64,000 bases of DNA from Noviherbaspirillum aridicola (GTDB lineage: Bacteria > Pseudomonadota > Gammaproteobacteria > Burkholderiales > Burkholderiaceae_D). Made by a program: the position numbers and the translations under genes. This document shows, in pieces, positions 27,587-36,582 of this stretch (position 1 is its first letter; every line of letters begins with the position of its first letter). The stretch is from the NCBI RefSeq assembly GCF_019656455.1, contig NZ_BPMK01000014.1, positions 86,517 through 150,516 on the forward strand, read 5' to 3'. The notes under the pieces were generated by a model. The model saw only the letters and a list, made by a program, of their open reading frames with translations. It was not told the origin of the DNA and did no database searches.

Positions 27587-28501
27587 TCAGGCCGGCCGCA
27601 TCAGCAACGACTGCGCGGTGCGCCGCGCGCTCGGCAGAAAGCGCGCGATCGTCGTCAGCAGATCGCGCTCGGCGACCGGCTTGGCGAGATAGGCGTCGCA
27701 GCCGGCCCAGCTGCCGCGGAAACGGTCGAAGGCGGATGACTTGCTGCTCAACATGATGACCGCCGTGTCGCGCGTGGCGCTGCTGGACTTGATGCGCTTG
27801 CAGACCTGGTAGCCGTCCATGCCGGGCATCAGCACGTCGAGAAAAATGCACTGGTAGGTCCTGGCCTGCGCCATGTCGATCGCCATCTCGCCGCTCTCGG
27901 CGAAGTCGAGGTGAAAGCGGAACGGCGCCAGGCGCGCGCGCATGAAGGCGCGCACGGTCGCGCTGTCGTCGACCACGAGCACCGCTTCCTGCCCGGGGGC
28001 CGTGGCGGCGCCGGCTGCGGGCATCGTCCATTGCGGCGCCGCGGCCGAGGCTGCGGAAGCGACCGGCGCGGCGCCGTGGTCACAGGACCGGCGCGCGCTG
28101 CCATCCCAGCCGCCGCCTGCTGCCGCATTGCGCCGCACCCGCTCGAGCAGCGCCACCCGCATCTGCTGATCGAGCGTGTCGAAGAGCCGCATCCAGTGTA
28201 TGGGTTTCTGCACCAGCGGCCAGTCCAGCGTGACGGTGTTGCGGCCGATCAGGACCGCGGGCGCGTGCACATTGGGCGTGCGCTCGCGCAGCACGCGCAG
28301 CGCCTCGGCATTGTCGGCATTGGCGAGATAGACGTCCGGACGCTCGTGTCCGTTGGCTTCGGTGTAGTGGAATGGCCGGCGGTTGCTGAGCCGGAAGGTC
28401 GAGGAGAGGAGGTTTTTTTCCGCTTCGGTAAAACCGAGCAGTTCAAGAACGAAACGACGGCTTTCAGCTTGCTGATTCTCATTGAAGACAGACATGTTCA
28501 T
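27587..28501 (-). CDS. Response regulator with unusual N-terminal receiver-like region
   Basis: This 304-aa protein has a complete receiver at its C-terminus (about residues 172-295): AVLVVDDSATVRAFMRA, phospho-Asp in IFLDVLMPGMDG, and Lys in YLAKPVAER. The N-terminal 135 residues (FVLELLGFTEAEKNLLSSTF; RPDVYLANADNAEALRVLRE; GRNTVTLDWPLVQKPIHW) look like a degenerate receiver with KP retained but no clear phospho-Asp. An Ala-rich linker joins them. No DNA-binding or enzymatic output is visible, so it probably signals by protein contact, like PilG/PilH or CheY proteins. Start ATG 28501 or 28495; upstream it diverges from ltaE. Confidence 0.75.
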   Translation of the reverse strand: MNMSVFNENQQAESRRFVLELLGFTEAEKNLLSSTFRLSNRRPFHYTEANGHERPDVYLANADNAEALRVLRERTPNVHAPAVLIGRNTVTLDWPLVQKPIHWMRLFDTLDQQMRVALLERVRRNAAAGGGWDGSARRSCDHGAAPVASAASAAAPQWTMPAAGAATAPGQEAVLVVDDSATVRAFMRARLAPFRFHLDFAESGEMAIDMAQARTYQCIFLDVLMPGMDGYQVCKRIKSSSATRDTAVIMLSSKSSAFDRFRGSWAGCDAYLAKPVAERDLLTTIARFLPSARRTAQSLLMRPA

Positions 28502-28672
28502 GGCTGGATCGCTTCAGGTCGAGAGGGGAAGGCTGGCGTACTTCGATAAATTAAATAAATGATAACAGAAGCAGCCCGCCCGCCGGCAGCATGGTGGATT
28601 TGTTACGAAGCTTACGGCCGGCAGCCGCGGCGCAAAAGATTGATAATGCGTCGTTACGTCCATGAGGAAAAT

Positions 28673-29734
<1,062 letters not shown>

Positions 29735-29923
29735 ACAGCCTGTAAAGCTTTCTTTCCGACGTGAATTGGCAGGCTTGCACGCCTGCCGCCACGGGTTCTT
29801 TCGCGACTGAAAAACGATGGAACCCGACCTTTTCCTCACAGTCATACGCGCCTGTACGCCGGGCAAGCTTTCACGCATGAAAGCCCGCCCGACAAGAATC
29901 ACGCACGACAGGATGACGAACTA

Positions 29924-30592
29924 GTGAAGAAAAGCCTTGCCGCCCTCGCAATACTTGCAGCCGCCTCCGCCGCCCACGCCCAGCAGCCCGATCTCCATGG
30001 AGATGTAGGCACCACCGGCGCGGGCTTCCATGCCACCGTGCCGCTCGGCGACCAGCTGAATGCGCGTCTCGGACTCGGCTACCTCGGCTACTCGTACAAC
30101 GGCAGCACGCGCGAGATGGACTATCGCCTCAAGCTCAAGGCCAATACCTACGACGCGCTGCTGGACTGGTATCCGGCGAAGGACAGCGGCTTCCGCGTCA
30201 CCGCCGGCCTCGCATTCAACGGCAACAAGATCGAGGCGCGCGGAGAACCCGATGCCAGCGGCAATTTCACCATAGGCGGCAATACCTACAGCGCCGCCAC
30301 CGCGGGCACGGTCAAGGGCAAGGTCTCGTTCAACAAGATCGCGCCTTACCTCGGCCTTGGCTATGGCAGCGGCGGCGACAGGGAAAAGGGCTGGTCGTTC
30401 TCGACCGACGTCGGGGTGCTGTTCCAGGGCAGCGCGCGCACCACGCTCTCCAGCAGCGGCTGCAGCGCGGGCGCCGCGGCCTGCAGCCAGCTCAGTGCGG
30501 ACCTGGCGCGCGAAAACCGCGAGCTGCGCAAGGAGGCCGACCGCTTCAGGCTGTATCCGGTGGTGCGCATCGGCGTGAGCTACAAGTTCTGA
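29924..30592 (+). CDS. Outer membrane beta-barrel protein of unknown function
   Basis: This 222-aa protein starts at GTG 29924 with AGGA about 10 nt upstream. It has a signal peptide (residues 1-19, cleavage AHA-QQ) and then alternating amphipathic strands (FHATVPLGDQLNARLGLGYL; DALLDWYPAKDSGFRVTAGL; APYLGLGYGS), ending VVRIGVSYKF with a terminal Phe suited for BAM recognition. Two cysteines in SSGCSAGAAACSQL probably form a disulfide in an extracellular or periplasmic loop. It resembles small eight-stranded OmpW/OmpA-like barrels, but no specific family can be named with certainty. It seems to be monocistronic. Confidence 0.78.
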   Translation: MKKSLAALAILAAASAAHAQQPDLHGDVGTTGAGFHATVPLGDQLNARLGLGYLGYSYNGSTREMDYRLKLKANTYDALLDWYPAKDSGFRVTAGLAFNGNKIEARGEPDASGNFTIGGNTYSAATAGTVKGKVSFNKIAPYLGLGYGSGGDREKGWSFSTDVGVLFQGSARTTLSSSGCSAGAAACSQLSADLARENRELRKEADRFRLYPVVRIGVSYKF

Positions 30593-30693
30593 CCCGGAAT
30601 CGCCGCGCCCCGCCGGCGGGGCTTTGATTGAACGCATTCCGGCGCCCGGCGGTCTCTTCTACGATCGGAAGTCCTATTTTTTCGGAGAGAAGA

Positions 30694-31080
30694 ATGCCTG
30701 GCTACAGCATCAACATTGAAGAAAAAACCCTCGCCAACGACAATTTCCGGGAAGTGCTCTTCACCGGCCCGCACAGCCAGCTGGTGGTGATGACGCTGCA
30801 GGCCGGCGAGGAGATCGGCCTCGAGCGGCACGAGACGCATGACCAGTTCATCCGCGTCGAGGAGGGCGAGGGCTATGCGGTGCTCGACGGTGAACGCCAC
30901 GCGCTGGAAGACGGCGTCGCGGTGGTGATCCCCTCCGGCACCGAGCACAACGTGGTCAATTCCGGCTCGGGCCCGATGCGCCTGTACACGCTCTACGCGC
31001 CGGCCGAGCATCCCGACGGCACCCTCCACAAAACCAAGGCCGAGGCCGACGAATACGAGCGCCAGCACCACGGTCACTGA
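30694..31080 (+). CDS. Cupin domain protein
   Basis: This 128-aa protein is a single cupin barrel. Metal-ligand candidates are in motif 1 (GLERHETHDQFIRVEEGEG: two His and a Glu) and motif 2 (PSGTEHNVVNSG: His). It resembles small metal-binding cupins such as those annotated as mannose-6-phosphate isomerase-like; no catalytic role is established. CGGAGAGA precedes ATG 30694. The tail is charged (KAEADEYERQHHGH) with a His-rich end. Its neighbours give no functional hint. Confidence 0.85.
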   Translation: MPGYSINIEEKTLANDNFREVLFTGPHSQLVVMTLQAGEEIGLERHETHDQFIRVEEGEGYAVLDGERHALEDGVAVVIPSGTEHNVVNSGSGPMRLYTLYAPAEHPDGTLHKTKAEADEYERQHHGH

Positions 31081-31181
31081 AGTCATGTCCCCCGGCGCCG
31101 GGGATGGCGCCGCTCCTGTTTCCCGGATAACATCCCGCTACCCGATTTTGAGAACGGGCAACTTATCCGACAGGAGCGCAC

Positions 31182-31541
31182 ATGACCTTTACCGAATCGA
31201 TCAAGGCCTGCCTTTCCAACTACGCGAATTTCAACGGGCGGGCCAGCCGGTCCGAGTACTGGTGGTTTGCGCTTTTCATCGTCGCCGGCAACGTGGTGCT
31301 GAGCATGGTGAGCGACATGCTCAGCCTGCTGTTCTGCCTCGCGCTGCTGGTGCCGTCGATCGCGGCGGCGGCGCGCCGCCTGCATGACACCGACCGCAGC
31401 GGATGGATGCAGCTGATCGGTCTGATTCCCTTCGTCGGCTGGCTGGTGGTGATCTACTTCCTCGCGCAGCCCGGCACCGAGGGCAGCAACCGCTTCGGCG
31501 ACAAGCCCGTGACCGAAACCCCCGCGATCACCCTGGGCTGA
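31182..31541 (+). CDS. DUF805 family membrane protein
   Basis: This 119-aa protein has three to four hydrophobic helices and the DUF805 hallmarks: YANFNGRASRSEYWWFALF at residues 13-31, VPSIAAAARRLHDTDRSGW at 56-75 and the C-terminal AQPGTEGSNRFGD. The function is unknown. AGGAG lies 7 nt before ATG 31182. A terminator follows the stop immediately, so it is transcribed alone or with the cupin gene 102 bp upstream. Confidence 0.9.
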   Translation: MTFTESIKACLSNYANFNGRASRSEYWWFALFIVAGNVVLSMVSDMLSLLFCLALLVPSIAAAARRLHDTDRSGWMQLIGLIPFVGWLVVIYFLAQPGTEGSNRFGDKPVTETPAITLG

Positions 31542-31548
31542 TCGCACG

Positions 31549-31577
31549 ACGGCCGCCGATGCGGCCGTTTTTCTTTT
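31549..31577 (+). terminator. Rho-independent terminator after the DUF805 gene
   Basis: ACGGCCGC (31549-31556), a CGAT loop and GCGGCCGT (31561-31568) form a perfect 8-bp stem followed by TTTTTCTTTT. It separates this unit from the convergent penicillin-binding protein gene. Confidence 0.85.
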
Positions 31578-31594
31578 CCGGGCCGCGCGGCCCG

Positions 31595-34063
31595 CTAGTT
31601 GCCCGATTCATGGAACGGGAAACCGGCGCCGCCCGATGCCCCGCTGCCGGATGCGCCGCCGCCGCTGCTGCGCGCCGCGCCTGCGTCGCGCTCCGGGCCG
31701 ATGCCGGTCAGGAAGCGGCCGAGCTCATCCGGCGTCTCCCGCGCCGATGGCGCGATCACCACCTGGCTGCCGTCCGGCCGCGTGACCACGCCATAGCCGG
31801 GCGGCACCTGCACCGGCTGTCCCGTCCACTCCTGCGGCGCCTGCACGATCAGCGGCGGCGGCTTGCGCTTGGGCTGCGGGAAGCGCGCCTTGGTGTCGAT
31901 CAGCTTGGCCTTGAGCGTGGAGCGGAAGAAGTCGCCGACCAGCAGGATGGCGTTGTGGCCGCCCTGGCCCCAGTGGTCGCTGCGCATGGTGACGCGCGAG
32001 TCGTTGAAGCCGACCCAGGCGCCGGCGACCAGGTTGGGATGCATGAGGATGAACCAGCCGTCGGTGTTGTTCTGCGTGGTGCCGGTCTTGCCGGCGATGT
32101 CGGCGGCGATGTTGAAGCGGCTGCGCACCTCGGTGCCGGTGCCCTCGCGCACCACGCCGCGCAGCATGTCGATCAGCTCCACCGCGGTGTTTTCCGACAT
32201 CGCGCGCTCTGGCTCGCTTTCGAATTCCGCGATGACCTGTCCGTTGCGGTCGGCGATGCGGCTGACCGTGACCGGCTTGCGATGCTCGCCGACGCGGGCG
32301 ATGGTGGAGTAGGCGGACACCATTTCCAGCAGCGTGACCGGACTGGTGCCGAGCGACAGCGAGGGCACCGCCACCAGCCGGCTGTTCTGGATGCCGGACG
32401 CGCGCGCCAGCGTGATCACCTGCTGCAGGCCGACATCCTGCATCACCTGCGCGGTGATGGTGTTCTTGGAAAAGATGAGGCCCTCGCGCATGCTCATCAT
32501 GCGATGGGAAAAGCCGCTCATGTCGGTAGGCCGCCAGACCGAACCGTCGTCGGCGCGGATCTCGACCTGGCCGTCGGGATAGGCGCGCTCCGGCTGGAAA
32601 CCGAGCTCGAGCGCGGCGCCGTAGACCAGCGGCTTGAAGGTCGATCCTGGCTGACGCTCCGCCTGGGCCACGTGGTCGAACTGGTCGCGCTCGAAATCGC
32701 GGCTGCCGACCCAGGCCTTGACCGCGCCGGTGCGCGGATCGATGGCGACGAAGCCCGCCTCGAGCCGGGTCTTGACGTCGCGCAGCCGCTCCATGAAGCG
32801 CTCGTCGGCCTTCAGGCGCGCGAGTATCTGCTGCTCCGGCTGTCCGGCGGCCTGGGCCTTGCGGAATTCCGGCGTCTCCCGCACGAAGGTATCCAGCAGG
32901 CCCGGATGCTCGTTCCAGAAGTGGCGGAAGGGCTCGACCTTCTTGCGCAGGCTGGCGTAGGTCGAGGGCGTGTGCGACGCCACCCGGTCGCTGCGCTGCC
33001 CCCATTCGACATCGGCGATGTTCTGCAGGACTTCCGCCTGACGCTCGACCGCCTCCGTCGCCGCTTCCTGCAGCCTGTCGTCGAGCGTGCTGGTGATCAC
33101 CAGGCCGTCGGTGTAGAGGTTGTAGCCGTTCTCCTCGGCCCACTGCAGCAGCTGGCGGCGCACATGCGACGCGAAATGCGGCGCGAGATCGCCGAGCGGA
33201 TCCGGCTGGCGGGTGAGCGACACCTGCAGCGGCTGCTCGCGCAACGCATCCATGCGCGAGGACTCGAGCATGCCGTGCTTGACCATCTGCGCCAGCACGA
33301 CATTGCGGCGCTTTTGCGCACGCTCGGGATTGAGCACCGGGTTGTAATAGCTGGTGCCCTTGAGCATGCCGACCAGGGTCGCGCTTTCGAGCAGGTCGAG
33401 CTCGGCCGCGGACTTGTCGAAATAGGTGCGGGCCGCCATCTCGATGCCGACCACCTGGTACAGGAAGGGCACCGAGTTGAGATAGGTTTCCAGGATCTCC
33501 GGCTTGGTGAAGGACTTCTCGATCTTCAAGGCGGTGACGATCTCGCGCAGCTTGCGGTCAAGCGTGCGCGAGCGTCCGACTTCCTCGGGGAACAGGTTGC
33601 GCACCAGCTGCTGGGTGATGGTTGAGCCGCCCTGGGTGTCGCCGCGCAGCGTGTGCCAGGCGGCCGAGAGCGTGCGCCGGATGTCGATGCCGGGATGGTC
33701 GTAGAAGCGGTGGTCTTCGGTCGCGATCAGCGCATCGAGCACATGCGGGGAAATGCGGTCCAGCGTCACCTGCTCCTGCAGCCCCCGGGAAAACGTCGCC
33801 AACCGCGTGCCGTCGGCCGACAGCAGGATGCTCGGACGCGCGTCGCGCACCGCCCGCAGATCTTCCACGTCGGGCGTGGTGGGAATGACCGCCGATACAT
33901 GCCGCCATGCCGCCGCCAGCGCGATGCCGAAGGCCAGGATGAACAGACACATCAGCGTGAGCAGGAGGGTCTTCCAGGGAAAGCGGGCTCTTGCGCGGGC
34001 GGATGGGGTGGCGTCTCCGGGAGGTTGGTCGGGGTCTTGCTGCGTCGGCTCCTTGTTGTCCAA
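31595..34063 (-). CDS. Class A penicillin-binding protein (glycosyltransferase plus transpeptidase)
   Basis: This 822-aa bifunctional peptidoglycan synthase has a membrane anchor at about 31-52. Its GT51 domain carries catalytic Glu116 (ATEDHRFYDHPGID) and GGSTITQQLVRN (145-156). Its transpeptidase domain has Ser474-x-x-Lys477 (STFK), SKN at 532-534 and KTGT at 659-662. The C-terminal tail is Gly/Ser-rich. No ATG fits the start: I chose TTG 34063 because AAAGGG lies 8 nt upstream and homology starts soon after. In-frame ATGs further upstream would run into the divergent gene's control region. The chosen ribosome binding site is buried in a hairpin. It is PBP1a/PBP1b-like; which paralogue is unclear. 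Confidence 0.9.
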   Translation of the reverse strand: MDNKEPTQQDPDQPPGDATPSARARARFPWKTLLLTLMCLFILAFGIALAAAWRHVSAVIPTTPDVEDLRAVRDARPSILLSADGTRLATFSRGLQEQVTLDRISPHVLDALIATEDHRFYDHPGIDIRRTLSAAWHTLRGDTQGGSTITQQLVRNLFPEEVGRSRTLDRKLREIVTALKIEKSFTKPEILETYLNSVPFLYQVVGIEMAARTYFDKSAAELDLLESATLVGMLKGTSYYNPVLNPERAQKRRNVVLAQMVKHGMLESSRMDALREQPLQVSLTRQPDPLGDLAPHFASHVRRQLLQWAEENGYNLYTDGLVITSTLDDRLQEAATEAVERQAEVLQNIADVEWGQRSDRVASHTPSTYASLRKKVEPFRHFWNEHPGLLDTFVRETPEFRKAQAAGQPEQQILARLKADERFMERLRDVKTRLEAGFVAIDPRTGAVKAWVGSRDFERDQFDHVAQAERQPGSTFKPLVYGAALELGFQPERAYPDGQVEIRADDGSVWRPTDMSGFSHRMMSMREGLIFSKNTITAQVMQDVGLQQVITLARASGIQNSRLVAVPSLSLGTSPVTLLEMVSAYSTIARVGEHRKPVTVSRIADRNGQVIAEFESEPERAMSENTAVELIDMLRGVVREGTGTEVRSRFNIAADIAGKTGTTQNNTDGWFILMHPNLVAGAWVGFNDSRVTMRSDHWGQGGHNAILLVGDFFRSTLKAKLIDTKARFPQPKRKPPPLIVQAPQEWTGQPVQVPPGYGVVTRPDGSQVVIAPSARETPDELGRFLTGIGPERDAGAARSSGGGASGSGASGGAGFPFHESGN

Positions 34064-34070
34064 GATGCGT

Positions 34071-34107
34071 GCCCTTTCTTGTCGATGGGATTTTTGACAA
34101 GAAGGGC
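34071..34107 (-). promoter_or_regulatory. Hairpin covering the penicillin-binding protein ribosome binding site
   Basis: In the minus-strand mRNA leader, GCCCTTCTTGTC (34107-34096) can pair with GACAAGAAAGGGC (34083-34071), leaving one bulged A, with a 12-nt loop. The AAAGGG used to set the TTG start at 34063 lies inside the 3' arm. No U-run follows, so this is not a terminator. The adjacent region to 34256 is the divergent promoter area and includes three tandem GCAAA pentamers (34136-34150). Confidence 0.5.
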
Positions 34108-34256
34108 AGGCTTTGGTTTTACCGGCACGTTGGAAGCAAAGCAAAGCAAAGCGACAAGCTTGGTTTGAGCAAACGCAAACGCCGGCCGCTTCACGCGGAC
34201 ACCCGCGTTGCGGAACTGTAACATTCCGTTTCCATAAAGCATCAGCACGCCCCATC

Positions 34257-34643
34257 ATGCCGACCGGGACGCCCATTCCGGACGATGTCCGACGTTTCAT
34301 ACTGACCAGCATTCCCTCGGTGCCCTACCTTGAGGCACTGTTGCTGCTGCGCGCGGAGCCGGCCCAGCCCTGGGATGCCGCCACGCTCGCCCGCCGCCTC
34401 TACCTCGGCGAGAAGCAGGCCGCCGGACTGCTGCAGCAGTTGCACGAAGCCCAATTGCTTGAACCCGCGGAAGAAGGCGGCTATCGCTACCGCCCGGTCT
34501 CGGACGATCTCGACGCCATGGTCGGGCGCGTCGCGCTCGCGTATTCTTCCCGCCTGGTCGAAATCACCAACCTGATCCACTCGGCAACCGGCAAGAAAGC
34601 ACAGCACTTCGCCGATGCCTTCCTCTGGCGAAAGGATTCGTAA
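34257..34643 (+). CDS. Small winged-helix-like protein, first gene of DUF5985 operon
   Basis: This 128-aa protein has a likely winged-helix core: DDVRRFILTSIPSVPYLEAL, AATLARRLYLGEKQAAGLLQ (helix-turn-helix about residues 42-62) and LLEPAEEGGYRYRPVSDD (wing). The C-terminal part is helical (RLVEITNLIHSATGKKAQHF). It resembles MarR/PadR-like DNA-binding folds but no specific family is recognised. ATG 34257 (MPTGTPIPDD) is used; coding upstream of it would not resemble anything. The stop TAA overlaps the next ATG (TAATG), so it is translationally coupled to two small membrane proteins and may be a cytoplasmic partner, not a free regulator. Confidence 0.7.
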   Translation: MPTGTPIPDDVRRFILTSIPSVPYLEALLLLRAEPAQPWDAATLARRLYLGEKQAAGLLQQLHEAQLLEPAEEGGYRYRPVSDDLDAMVGRVALAYSSRLVEITNLIHSATGKKAQHFADAFLWRKDS

Positions 34644-34903
34644 TGGCAGCTGTCATCTATTCGCTGTGCGCCCTCACATCCATGCTCTGCACCTGGCTGC
34701 TGCTGCGCAGCTATTCCGTCAACCGCTACCGCCTGCTGCTGTGGAGCGGGCTGTGCTTCGCCGGGCTGTCGGTCAACAACCTGCTGCTGGTGATCGACCG
34801 GTTGCTGCTGCCGACCACGGTGGACCTGTCCACCGTGCGGCTCGTCGTCGGCCTGATCGCGCTGCTGCCGCTGCTGTACGGGCTGATCTGGGAAGAGGAG
34901 TGA
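34643..34903 (+). CDS. DUF5985 family small membrane protein (first of pair)
   Basis: This 86-aa protein has three hydrophobic helices (about 3-22, 31-51 and 65-82), with SVNRYRLLLWSGLCFAGLSV and LLLVIDRLLLPTTVDLSTVR between them; it ends WEEE. It fits the DUF5985 family, which commonly occurs as adjacent pairs. The function is unknown. It starts within the stop codon of the preceding gene and is 7 bp from the second DUF5985 gene. Confidence 0.75.
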   Translation: MAAVIYSLCALTSMLCTWLLLRSYSVNRYRLLLWSGLCFAGLSVNNLLLVIDRLLLPTTVDLSTVRLVVGLIALLPLLYGLIWEEE

Positions 34904-34910
34904 GCCAAGG

Positions 34911-35168
34911 ATGAATGAAATGCTGATCGGCGCCATCGCCACCGCCTCTTCCGTCGCCGCGTTGTTTTTCCTGCGCTTCTGGCGCAGCAGCGGGGACCGC
35001 TTCTTCCTGTTCTTCGCCCTGTCGTTCTTCATCGACGCCGTCAACCGGGTCGCCCTCGCCGGACGGGCCGTCAACAACGACGGACAGCCGGAGTACTACC
35101 TGATCCGCCTGCTCAGCTATGGCCTGATCGTCTACGCGATCCTCGACAAGAATCGCCGCCGCAAGTGA
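34911..35168 (+). CDS. DUF5985 family small membrane protein (second of pair)
   Basis: This 85-aa protein has three hydrophobic helices, with RFWRSSGDRFFLFFALSFF and DAVNRVALAGRAVNN between them and a basic tail (DKNRRRK). Both DUF5985 proteins share the pattern helix, RxxxxR-rich hydrophobic helix, D-R motif, last helix, so they probably arose by duplication and may form a hetero-oligomer in the inner membrane. GCCAAGG lies upstream of ATG 34911. It ends the three-gene operon. Confidence 0.75.
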   Translation: MNEMLIGAIATASSVAALFFLRFWRSSGDRFFLFFALSFFIDAVNRVALAGRAVNNDGQPEYYLIRLLSYGLIVYAILDKNRRRK

Positions 35169-35213
35169 CGCGATGGCGTTTATGATGAATGCGTTGCGCA
35201 AGGGAGTGCATGC

Positions 35214-35642
35214 ATGCCATCGACGCTGAGTTGCTACTATCTGGATGAACCGCTGGCGGAGGAGGAGTTCGCCTTTGCCGAGCGCACCCTGATCGGCCCC
35301 TGGGCGCGCTTCCGCACCCGTGCTGCGGGACTGGTGCAGAAACGGGTGCCGGCGGTGCTGCCGCTACCCGACGAGAGCGGGCGCTACCAGCACACGCGCG
35401 AGCAGCGCGCCGCGCGAATGCGCGCCAACCTGCGGCATGCCGGCATCCGCGAAGACCGCGGGCGGCAAGTGGTGTGGGTGATGCCGCACGATTCCGAGTG
35501 GGATGCGATCTTCCAGTACGCGATCCGGGAAGAGACCGGCTTCGGTCCCTGGGTGGCGCAGCGCTGGTATGACGAGGGCGGGGTGCTGGTACGGCGCGAA
35601 CTGCGGCTGGTGGATACGCAGATGCTGCTCAGCCGCCTGTAG
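35214..35642 (+). CDS. Conserved hypothetical protein, 142 aa
   Basis: I do not recognise a family. The protein is soluble and rich in Arg, Glu and aromatic residues: YYLDEPLAEEEFAFAERTLI near the N-terminus, ARMRANLRHAGIREDRG in the middle, and VVWVMPHDSEWDAIFQYAIR, then FGPWVAQRWYDEGG. The alternating aromatic/charged pattern suggests a small alpha/beta fold. ATG 35214 follows AAGGGAGTGCATGC with a usable ribosome binding site. It ends at a bidirectional hairpin. No contextual hint beyond the nearby DUF5985 operon. Confidence 0.6.
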   Translation: MPSTLSCYYLDEPLAEEEFAFAERTLIGPWARFRTRAAGLVQKRVPAVLPLPDESGRYQHTREQRAARMRANLRHAGIREDRGRQVVWVMPHDSEWDAIFQYAIREETGFGPWVAQRWYDEGGVLVRRELRLVDTQMLLSRL

Positions 35643-35650
35643 AAAATGAA

Positions 35651-35672
35651 AAGGCCCGCGGTCGCGGGCCTT
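35651..35672. terminator. Bidirectional terminator hairpin
   Basis: AAGGCCCGC (35651-35659) and GCGGGCCTT (35664-35672) form a perfect 9-bp stem that can extend through the GGTC loop. On the minus strand the stem is followed by TTTTCATTTTCT, so it serves the DUF2798 gene best; on the plus strand the T content is poor. Confidence 0.65.
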
Positions 35673-35692
35673 CATCCTGGACAATCTTGTTT

Positions 35693-36091
35693 TCAGCCGC
35701 GGGCGGGTTGCAAGCTACGCAGCACCGTCATGCCGTGGCGCCGGGTGACGCGGCGGGACGCGGTTTCGATGCTGCCGACGCCGAGGCCGTGGGACCTTAG
35801 CGCAGCGGTGCGGGCGCGGGCGCGTGCCCGGCGGGGGAAGGCGAGCCAGGCGACCGGAAAGGCGATCGGCCAGGCGATCAGCCAGCTCTCCAGCCAGGCG
35901 GCGGTGAATCCGGCGGCGGGCGCGTCGAGGGTCAGCAGGGTGACGCCGCTGATGACCAGCGCCAGCAGGCCGCTGATGAACAGCGGCGGCAGCAGGCTCG
36001 CCAGGCTGCGGGAACCGCGCAGGAACCAGGCACACTCAGTCAGGATGGCCGGCAGCGGCCGGGGATAATGCGAAGGGGCGGGTGCGAACAT
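35693..36091 (-). CDS. DUF2798 family membrane protein
   Basis: This 132-aa protein has two hydrophobic segments (about 30-55 and 62-85). The core LFISGLLALVISGVTLLTLD followed by GFTAAWLESWLIAWPIAFPV fits DUF2798, a family of unknown function. AAGGAG lies about 7 nt before ATG 36091. It is encoded 10 bp after a small membrane protein gene in the same direction and the two diverge from a LysR regulator, so they are plausible targets of it. Confidence 0.75.
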   Translation of the reverse strand: MFAPAPSHYPRPLPAILTECAWFLRGSRSLASLLPPLFISGLLALVISGVTLLTLDAPAAGFTAAWLESWLIAWPIAFPVAWLAFPRRARARARTAALRSHGLGVGSIETASRRVTRRHGMTVLRSLQPARG

Positions 36092-36101
36092 GTTCGGCTC
36101 C

Positions 36102-36419
36102 TTATCCGCGCGCGGCGATCGAGCGCAGTTCGGCGGCGAGGGCGGGCTGGCTGTTGTCCAGTTCGCACGCCATGCGATGGATCATCAGGATGCTTTGCAG
36201 GGTGCGGCGTTCGCTGCGCTGCTCGAGCGTCTTGCGCGGCTTGACGACCAGCAGCGCGGCGCGCAGCAGGCCGATGAGCAGGGGCTTGAAAACAACCAGC
36301 ACCGCGGCCAGCAGGCCGATGCCGATCATCGGGCGGATCGCACCGACGGCCGTGCCCGCGAATGCCTGCAGCGCGGGTAGCGCGGCTTCGGCGGGAAAGG
36401 CAATGGACAGAATGGACAT
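36102..36419 (-). CDS. Small membrane protein of unknown function
   Basis: This 105-aa protein has hydrophobic segments at about 8-26 and 30-56 (IRPMIGIGLLAAVLVVFKPL; LRAALLVVKPRK), then a soluble basic and helical tail (QRSERRTLQSILMIHRMACE). I do not recognise a family. ATG 36419 (MSILSIAFPAE) is supported by GGAG 7 nt upstream; an in-frame ATG at 36521 lacks one. It is co-directional with the DUF2798 gene (10 bp gap) and divergent from LysR. The probable operator is the palindrome at 36538-36561. Confidence 0.6.
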   Translation of the reverse strand: MSILSIAFPAEAALPALQAFAGTAVGAIRPMIGIGLLAAVLVVFKPLLIGLLRAALLVVKPRKTLEQRSERRTLQSILMIHRMACELDNSQPALAAELRSIAARG

Positions 36420-36537
36420 GATTTGCTCCGGACGGACAGACTTAACCAACGTGGCATTTCTTTTTATGCTGCGATGCAGTATAAGTAGGCGCATGGGGCT
36501 GAACCAATTCTGTTTCCGCATACCAGCTATACTTGCC

Positions 36538-36561
36538 GTGAATAACTAACGTGTTATTCAC
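36538..36561. promoter_or_regulatory. Palindromic LysR operator candidate
   Basis: GTGAATAAC (36538-36546) and GTTATTCAC (36553-36561) are perfect 9-bp inverted arms around a 6-bp spacer, 21 bp before the LysR start and 118 bp before the divergent small membrane protein gene. It contains a T-N11-A core, the usual LysR site format. Confidence 0.6.
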
Positions 36562-36582
36562 TCCACCATTCCGGGGTTCGAA

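Noticed and set aside
34064..34312. An ATG-started, N-terminally extended penicillin-binding protein
   Set aside because: The upstream in-frame ATGs lie in the control region of a divergent gene, lack ribosome binding sites and would add a Cys-rich segment unlike any class A PBP.
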